From positions 1 to 35,825 of the forward strand of contig JAKSQT010000018.1 in assembly GCA_024403995.1 (NCBI GenBank): 35,825 bases of DNA, read 5' to 3'. Shown in pieces: positions 31,349-35,825 of the stretch. The DNA comes from Ruminococcus sp. (GTDB taxonomy: Bacteria > Bacillota > Clostridia > Oscillospirales > Ruminococcaceae). Made by a program: the position numbers and the translations under genes. A model generated the notes under the pieces. The model was not told where the DNA came from, ran no database searches, and was given only the letters and a program-made list of their open reading frames with translations. Positions within the stretch are counted from its first letter, which is position 1. Every line of letters starts with the position of its first letter.

Positions 31349-32503
31349 CTACTCCTTACACATCGTTTTCAGCAGTTCACCGAGGGATTTGCCGATAAGC
31401 TGCCCTGAATACTGGCTTTGTTCAAGTGTATTGCCGTGCGAGCCGACCTCAATGAGCAGACTGCCGTTCGTGAGATCCTGATTATAGCATCGGTAATCAA
31501 ACAGTATCGGACGTGTGATGCCGGGGAAATCAGTTTCAAGCTTCTGCTGGAGATTACAGGCAAAGTGAAAATTTTCCATATAATTCGGCATTCCCATTGT
31601 GCCGTCATCACAGCACGAAATGATCATGACCTGTGCTGCTTCTTTGCCGTCTACCCTGATAAAAGGCTGATACGCACAGGAGTCATCTCCGAGAGCGTCC
31701 CTGTGAATGTCAAGCACCACTCGTATACTGGGATATTCCTCTAAGATAGGCATAATTGTTGCACGGCTGCGGTCATATGCTCCGCTGTATGACGGATGGT
31801 CGTGAATTTCGGTTGAGTGTATTACACCGATTCCCTGTGCTTCAAGCTCTGCCTGTATCGCATTTCCTACCATGACCATATTTTTTGTTTCGTCAGTAGT
31901 GCGGAAGTTGAAATTAACATCAAATTCATCACGTACAAAAGGCTCAAAACTCTCACAGGTGTGAGTATGATATATCAGGACGAGAGGCTCATCAAGGCTG
32001 TCAATGCTGAAATTCGGCAGATACCAGCATTCATTCTTCAGGACTTCGTTGGGAATATCAGTCTTGTTGTTGACCTGACCTCCGTTTTCAAGACTGAAAA
32101 AACTGTCACCAATATATTCACCAAATGTTGTGCGGATTATCTGACCTCCGCCGCTCCATTCATTCGGATACGGAACTTCACCGACTGTATCCGATACCAT
32201 TTCAAGCGGCGGCTGCAATTCAAGAAAATGCTCGCCCTGTTCTATCTCAGGTTTGATGCCGTATCCCTCGGAGAGAATAAGACTGCCGCAGAGCATATCC
32301 TCCGGAGATGTGATATCTTTAATGTGCTCTCTGATATTGGGAGATGCTTCGGTGGATTCAACGGTACCGACTGACGTGAACTCATTCCTGATGTTTTTGA
32401 GTATGTCTTCACGTCCTGAGATATATGCTGCTGCTGACGGAACAGCTATGGCAATGACGGTTTTGAGTAATCCTTTGATTTTTCTGCATTTATGATGTTT
32501 CAT
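31349..32503 (-). CDS. spoIIP: Stage II sporulation protein P (SpoIIP)
   Basis: A 384-residue membrane-anchored peptidoglycan amidase/endopeptidase that works with SpoIID and SpoIIM during engulfment. An N-terminal membrane segment (about 11-28) is followed by a variable region and then the SpoIIP domain (from about 170). Its zinc-site motifs are VLIYHTHTCESF (174-185), VVLDIHRDA (262-270) and SLLIEVGSHGN near the C-terminus. The start is the ATG at 32503 behind GAGGTGAG; a longer upstream frame lacks support. In Bacillus the gene follows gpr; here it is divergent from a polysaccharide deacetylase, with a palindromic control region between. Confidence 0.9.
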   Translation of the reverse strand: MKHHKCRKIKGLLKTVIAIAVPSAAAYISGREDILKNIRNEFTSVGTVESTEASPNIREHIKDITSPEDMLCGSLILSEGYGIKPEIEQGEHFLELQPPLEMVSDTVGEVPYPNEWSGGGQIIRTTFGEYIGDSFFSLENGGQVNNKTDIPNEVLKNECWYLPNFSIDSLDEPLVLIYHTHTCESFEPFVRDEFDVNFNFRTTDETKNMVMVGNAIQAELEAQGIGVIHSTEIHDHPSYSGAYDRSRATIMPILEEYPSIRVVLDIHRDALGDDSCAYQPFIRVDGKEAAQVMIISCCDDGTMGMPNYMENFHFACNLQQKLETDFPGITRPILFDYRCYNQDLTNGSLLIEVGSHGNTLEQSQYSGQLIGKSLGELLKTMCKE

Positions 32504-32522
32504 GCGCTCACCTCTGCTTACA

Positions 32523-32550
32523 GCATATTCGGACAGGTTGTCAGATATGC
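32523..32550. promoter_or_regulatory. Near-palindrome between spoIIP and the deacetylase: divergent promoter or operator
   Basis: The outer arms are GCATAT (32523-32528) and ATATGC (32545-32550); the inner arms are GACA (32532-32535) and TGTC (32539-32542). Both strands show a GCATAT -35-like box with an ATA-containing box 20 nt away, the spacing of sigma-E promoters. It may hold two back-to-back mother-cell promoters or be a dimeric repressor site. Confidence 0.4.
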
Positions 32551-32597
32551 ACACATATTTGCTGATGTCACAGCATAATATCAGGTGAGGTGATAGT

Positions 32598-33461
32598 GTG
32601 TATAAGTGCTTATATTTGAAACGGATTTTCTGTGCGGCGGCAGTGATGGCGGTGCTGATAATATGCATGATGTTCATTCCATCTGCAAAAGGAAGCGATA
32701 AGGGCGCATTTCTGCCTGTGATAATGTATCACAGCGTATACGGAGATAAGCCGCAGGATTACATCGTAACGCCGACGCAGCTTGAAAATGACCTTGCGTG
32801 GTTAAGAAAAAACGGGTATACGTCTGTAACGGCGGAACAGGTCATTGCACATACGGAAGGAAAGTACACTTTGCCTGAACGCTCGGTGATGATAACTTTT
32901 GATGACGGACATTACAACAATTTATCTCAGGCTCTGCCGCTTCTTGAAAAATATGACATGAACGCTGTTATTTCTATTGTTGGCAGATATACCGACGATT
33001 ATGCAGCGGCTGATCCTCACTGTGATGCTTATTCCTATCTGACATGGGAGGATATCTCGGTACTTTATGCATCAGGGAGAATTGAGATAGGCAGTCACAC
33101 ATATGATATGCATTCGTCAACCGGAAGGCGTAAAGGCTGCTCAATTGCGTCAGGTGAAAGTACCGATGACTACTGCAAGGTTCTGCGAGATGATCTGGTA
33201 TTGCTGCAAAATGAGATATATGCACATACAGGCACAGCGCCGAAAGTATTTGCTTATCCGTTCGGATGCATAAGCCGTGAGGGAATGCCTGTACTCCGTG
33301 AGCTTGGTTTTGATATGACGCTGACCTGTCGTGAGGGGGCGAATTATATAACCCGTGACAAAAACTGCCTTTACGGGATTTTCAGGTATAACCGCAGCGG
33401 ATCGTATTTTACGGATGAGTTCATGAGAAAAATTCTTGACAAAACGTCGGATATAGAGTAA
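32598..33461 (+). CDS. Exported polysaccharide deacetylase (CE4, NodB domain)
   Basis: A 287-residue carbohydrate esterase that removes acetyl groups from amino-sugar polymers. A membrane segment or signal spans about 9-30. The NodB domain shows the catalytic and metal residues: D102-D103 in TFDDGHYNN, then H167 and H172 in SHTYDMH. FAYPFG is the conserved motif near the end. YHSVYGDKPQDYIVTPTQLE is typical of this PgaB/PdaA-like branch. The start is a GTG at 32598 behind GAGGTGAT. Because it is divergent from spoIIP, a role in spore cortex or septal peptidoglycan is plausible but inferred. Confidence 0.87.
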   Translation: MYKCLYLKRIFCAAAVMAVLIICMMFIPSAKGSDKGAFLPVIMYHSVYGDKPQDYIVTPTQLENDLAWLRKNGYTSVTAEQVIAHTEGKYTLPERSVMITFDDGHYNNLSQALPLLEKYDMNAVISIVGRYTDDYAAADPHCDAYSYLTWEDISVLYASGRIEIGSHTYDMHSSTGRRKGCSIASGESTDDYCKVLRDDLVLLQNEIYAHTGTAPKVFAYPFGCISREGMPVLRELGFDMTLTCREGANYITRDKNCLYGIFRYNRSGSYFTDEFMRKILDKTSDIE

Positions 33462-33464
33462 AAT
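33436..33464 (+). promoter_or_regulatory. Promoter of the TSCPD gene
   Basis: TTGACA (33436-33441), 17 nt and TAAAAT (33459-33464), overlapping the last codons of the deacetylase gene. Confidence 0.6.
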
Positions 33465-33489
33465 AAAAGAAAAACAAGGAGGTATAAAT

Positions 33490-33747
33490 ATGGATTACTC
33501 ATACAGAACACAGGGTGTCTGCTCACAGCAGATCAATCTTCATATTGAAGGAAATGTTATCACAAATGTGAAGTTCATCGGCGGATGCAACGGCAATCTC
33601 AAGGCTATTTCAAAGCTTGTGGACGGCATGACCGTAGAGGAGATCGAAGCCAAGCTCAAGGGCAATACCTGCAATATGAAGCCTACATCATGTGCAGATC
33701 AGCTTTGTCTTGCTGTACGTGCCGCATACGAAGCTTCAAACAAGTAA
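33490..33747 (+). CDS. TSCPD domain-containing protein (TIGR03905-like)
   Basis: An 85-residue protein of the small TSCPD family. It shows FIGGCNGNLKAISKLVDGM and the family motif PTSCADQL. Four cysteines are present (VCSQ, GGCN, NTCN, TSCA). The same domain caps some class II ribonucleotide reductases, but stand-alone members have no assigned function; metal binding through the cysteines is a guess. The start is the ATG at 33490 behind AAGGAGG. It is transcribed from its own promoter, and a palindromic element follows 3 bp after the stop. Confidence 0.85.
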   Translation: MDYSYRTQGVCSQQINLHIEGNVITNVKFIGGCNGNLKAISKLVDGMTVEEIEAKLKGNTCNMKPTSCADQLCLAVRAAYEASNK

Positions 33748-33750
33748 AAG

Positions 33751-33858
33751 TAACGGCGGTACTCATATAGAAGTTTTTACTCTTTATCGGGGCAAACCTT
33801 TCTGAGGAAAGGTTCTTCCACGAATAAGCATAAAGTTTCTATACGAGTACCGCCGTTA
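33751..33858. repeat. Palindromic MITE-like element of the ACGGCGG/TATAGAA family, intact copy
   Basis: The 104-bp core starts ACGGCGGTACTCATATAGAA and ends in the matching complement, with TA on both sides (33751-33752 and 33857-33858). A second inner hairpin is AAACCTTTC/GAAAGGTT. It is the clearest of three copies in the window (others at 9129 and, inverted, at 27811). Confidence 0.8.
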
Positions 33859-34079
33859 TTATGTGCGGTGCTGCAATATAAAAAAACAGAGATACGGTGG
33901 ATAGCCGTATCTCTTAATATAGGAGGATTAAGAACTTGTTTTCATAGGTGTTTCAAGTTCTTATTTGAGGAACCGGACAGGAGATAATAATATCCGGTGC
34001 CCCTGACAGCCTTTGTTAACGCAACAAATTCTATTTTTTTGACTGTCCGAGAGATACTGTTTTGTCGTATCTCTTTTAT
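33859..34079. ncRNA. Gene-free region with four hairpins, candidate structured RNA
   Basis: In plus-strand order: AGAGATACGG/CCGTATCTCT (33888-33914); AAGAACTTG/CAAGTTCTT (about 33930-33962); CCGGA/TCCGG (about 33973-33997); AGAGATAC/GTATCTCT (34050-34074), followed by TTTATT. On the minus strand the 33888 hairpin is followed by GTTTTTTT, a good intrinsic terminator for transcripts coming from the right. No open frame with a ribosome site is present. Direction and function are undetermined. Confidence 0.35.
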
Positions 34080-34081
34080 TA

Positions 34082-34180
34082 TTGCTCCGCCAATTAATGA
34101 AGGAGAAATACAAGGCTTTCTGACGCATAATTTCTTCTTCAGTACAAGCAGAAAAATTCAAGATTTAGTTGGTGGAGCAA
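34082..34180. mobile_element. MITE, TTGCTCC family, short copy with flanking TA
   Basis: A 99-bp element bounded by TTGCTCCGCCAATTAA and its imperfect complement TTAGTTGGTGGAGCAA, with TA at 34080-34081 and 34181-34182. Compared with the copy at 9213 it lacks about 60 bp internally, but shares GAAGGAGAAA, the TTTCTGACGCA stretch and CAGAAAAATTCAAGA. No coding capacity. Confidence 0.78.
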
Positions 34181-34211
34181 TATCATTGCACAAGATCGTG
34201 CAGTGATGTCC

Positions 34212-35264
34212 TTATAAAAGCGCTTCCATAATATATTTAAGCGGATACATATCAACTGCCCTGAGAACAGTAAGCGTAACCAGAAGCAGAACTGCAAAAA
34301 TTGTAACCGGAGCGGTCATATATATACCGAGCTTTTTGCCTTCCGACAGTCCGGGAGTGGAGTTTTCAAAGGTAAATTCCTTTGGATTTTTGGATATTTC
34401 AATCGCAAAAAATACAATGCCTGTGATCATCAGTCCAAGTGTTACAAGTGTAAGTATGTTATACATTGCAAAAGGTACAGGCTGTTCTTCAATAATTTTT
34501 TCAACGAATTCGGGATCTTCGGCAAATTTACTAATATCAATATATCCTGCCAGAACATCTCCGAATGCTCCGATCGTGTTGAGTAATAAATGAAGCAGCA
34601 TTGACGGGATTATCGACTCTGTCTTGAAGAAAAGGAAAGCGGCGCAAATACCCATTACTGAGGCAAAGATCGTCTGTGCATAGTTGACGTGCCACAGACC
34701 GAAGAATATTCCGCTTGCAATGATGATGGCTGTTTTGCAGTGTTCACTTCCATTTCTTGCTATTGTTCCACGGAATATCAGTTCCTCAAAAAACGGAGCA
34801 AAGAACATTATTGCTATAACATTTGTTATCTGGGAAAGAAGTGTATTGTCAACTGTGAAGTCAACAGCAGTAAGATCAATTCCCAAAACATTCTCAATAA
34901 GGTTGAAGAAGATATTTGCTATCATCTGAGAAGAATATATCAGACCCAGTGATATGAGAATGAATTTGAATATCCATTTCCATGATTTTTTCGGCTTTCT
35001 GAAAAGCGGCATGGATTTTGAAACTGTTCTGCCACGCTTAGTGAGGTAGAATACTAAAAGCGGAATGCATCCGCAGATGATGTATTGTAAAAAAAATCCA
35101 AGAAATCTTGCTAAAATATTATAAGGCTCTGATTCCTTGCTGAAAAACCAGGACGGAATTATTTCTGTCAGGAGTGCTGTAGGTATTATAAGTATTTCAA
35201 ACGCAATAAGTATCAATGAATTGATGTTTGACTGTTTGCGGATAGTTTTTTTTATGTTTTCCAT
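34212..35264 (-). CDS. CPBP (CAAX/Abi) family intramembrane metalloprotease
   Basis: A 350-residue multi-pass membrane protein with about eight hydrophobic helices. The CPBP motifs are complete: FEELIFRG (E160, E161, R165), FFGLWH (H192) and HLLLN (H225, N229). Family members cleave prenylated or signal-type peptides and include self-immunity proteins for bacteriocins; the substrate here is unknown. It lies 15 nt downstream of a small membrane protein gene in the same direction. The ribosome site is weak (GAGGATT region). Confidence 0.88.
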   Translation of the reverse strand: MENIKKTIRKQSNINSLILIAFEILIIPTALLTEIIPSWFFSKESEPYNILARFLGFFLQYIICGCIPLLVFYLTKRGRTVSKSMPLFRKPKKSWKWIFKFILISLGLIYSSQMIANIFFNLIENVLGIDLTAVDFTVDNTLLSQITNVIAIMFFAPFFEELIFRGTIARNGSEHCKTAIIIASGIFFGLWHVNYAQTIFASVMGICAAFLFFKTESIIPSMLLHLLLNTIGAFGDVLAGYIDISKFAEDPEFVEKIIEEQPVPFAMYNILTLVTLGLMITGIVFFAIEISKNPKEFTFENSTPGLSEGKKLGIYMTAPVTIFAVLLLVTLTVLRAVDMYPLKYIMEALL

Positions 35265-35279
35265 ATTTTGAATCCTCGA

Positions 35280-35555
35280 TTATTTCATATAAAGCATGAT
35301 TCCGAGCACACTGTTTATTACAGCAGCTATAAGAGCGATAATGTCCATAACTACGCATGGTTTAACTCTGAATTCGTTCTTGTACCTGCCAGACTGTGCA
35401 AGCGAGATCGGTGCACATATATAAGTTACGAGCGGCAGTAACAATGCAAAGATAAGCGATATTATTGAAAGTGCAAGTGCGCCGCTGTGAATTGGTTTCT
35501 TTGCGTTTGTACCGTTTGCTGTGATCTCATTGTTTGTGATTGGCTGATTGTTCAT
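35280..35555 (-). CDS. Small two-helix membrane protein (DUF4190-like)
   Basis: A 91-residue protein with a polar N-terminal 25 residues and two hydrophobic segments (about 26-50 and 68-88) joined by SLAQSGRYKNEFRVK. The helix-GRYKN-helix arrangement resembles DUF4190-type proteins of unknown function. The start is the ATG at 35555 behind AAAGGGG. It precedes the CPBP protease gene and is probably co-transcribed. Confidence 0.7.
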   Translation of the reverse strand: MNNQPITNNEITANGTNAKKPIHSGALALSIISLIFALLLPLVTYICAPISLAQSGRYKNEFRVKPCVVMDIIALIAAVINSVLGIMLYMK

Positions 35556-35584
35556 AATTATTAACCCCTTTTAAAAATATTTTT

Positions 35585-35598
35585 TCCGCATAAGCGGA
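35585..35598. other. Short hairpin in the leader of the small membrane protein gene
   Basis: TCCGC (35585-35589) and GCGGA (35594-35598) with a 4-nt loop. On the plus strand TTTTATTATT follows, making it terminator-like for plus-strand transcripts. On the minus strand it lies in the 5' leader of the gene ending at 35555. Confidence 0.35.
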
Positions 35599-35640
35599 TT
35601 TTATTATTCAGAGCTTATTCGTTATCTGTTTGCATTCAGA

Positions 35641-35768
35641 TTTTTGAGTATAATTTTGCTGAGGACAAGGAGAAATAATGCAGGAATGCTTTCGCATTTC
35701 AAGTGATTTTAACGCAGTCATCGGCAAAATTTGCCGAAAAGATGTGTGCTGACAGATGCTGAACAGGC
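35641..35768. repeat. Diverged relative of the TTGCTCC-family element core
   Basis: The stretch shares AAGGAGAAA, GCAGGAATGCTTTCGCATTT (aligned with GCAGGAATACTTACGTATTT at 9281-9300) and ACGCAG in the same order as the element at 9213-9370. The TTGCTCC ends are not visible. It also has a CGGCAAAATTTGCCG palindrome. No gene is present. Confidence 0.45.
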
Positions 35769-35772
35769 TCTT

Positions 35773-35825
35773 AAGGCAACACCGCACAAAGCACGTCTGA
35801 CGACTTTGTACGTCATAAACTTGTA
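35773..35825. repeat. Partial copy of the TAAGGCAACACC palindrome at the window edge
   Basis: It starts TTAAGGCAACACCGCACAAAG. The middle, CACGTCTGACGACTTTGTACG, is the reverse complement of the same region in the copy at 27955-28006 with one mismatch. The right end diverges or lies beyond the window. Confidence 0.55.

Noticed and set aside
33888..34074. CRISPR array suggested by the repeated AGAGATAC motif
   Set aside because: There are only two short hairpins with different stems, no regular spacers and no cas genes in the window.
34212..35555. Bacteriocin immunity locus built from the CPBP protease and the small membrane protein
   Set aside because: No leader peptide with a double-glycine site and no peptide exporter lie nearby, so the CPBP protease alone is not enough.

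Overview
The window looks like chromosomal DNA of a strictly anaerobic, spore-forming-lineage Firmicute of the Ruminococcus type. The grounds are: two C-terminal dockerin modules on secreted proteins, a trimeric NAD-linked [FeFe] hydrogenase operon, the sporulation genes sigK, sigG and spoIIP, strong GGAGG ribosome sites and moderately AT-rich DNA. The genus is inferred from gene content only. All assignments come from reading sequence and motifs; no database search was run.

Layout. 1-3261 (mostly minus strand): the start of an unknown gene, a DnaD-type replication protein, an NAD-dependent epimerase coupled to a small RelA/SpoT-type HD hydrolase, and sigK with a sigma-E-like promoter. 3340-9110 (plus): a membrane-anchored clostripain-family (C11) protease; a consensus promoter with a 167-nt structured leader before a DUF4250 gene; then a secreted InlB-repeat/dockerin protein with its own switch-like leader. 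9111-9526: a nested pair of small TA-flanked palindromic elements. 9527-15058 (plus): an orphan membrane protein, then hydC-hydB-hydA. 15124-19103 (minus): a BspA-repeat/transglutaminase/dockerin protein, a Thr/Ser-rich exported protein, sigG and plsY. 19199-23140 (plus): a thioredoxin-reductase-like flavoprotein without a visible NADPH-binding motif, overlapping an M16 peptidase. 23066-25267 (minus): a 7TM-GGDEF protein followed by a guanine-deaminase-like enzyme. 25445-27826 (plus): a complete NitT/TauT-type ABC importer. 28004-30351 (minus): a NUDIX hydrolase, an unknown 146-aa protein, a pyridoxal kinase and tRNA-Arg(CCG). 30453-33747: a permuted-papain-like protein, spoIIP with a small partner, a divergent polysaccharide deacetylase and a TSCPD protein. 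34212-35555 (minus): a CPBP protease and a small membrane protein.

The common threads are fermentative hydrogen metabolism, extracellular or cellulosome-type proteins, and sporulation. The least ordinary features are the non-coding ones. At least four families of short palindromes with TA at their ends recur here. One is inserted inside another, and two supply the stop codons of neighbouring genes. Two leaders around 6.2-6.6 kb can fold into mutually exclusive hairpins.
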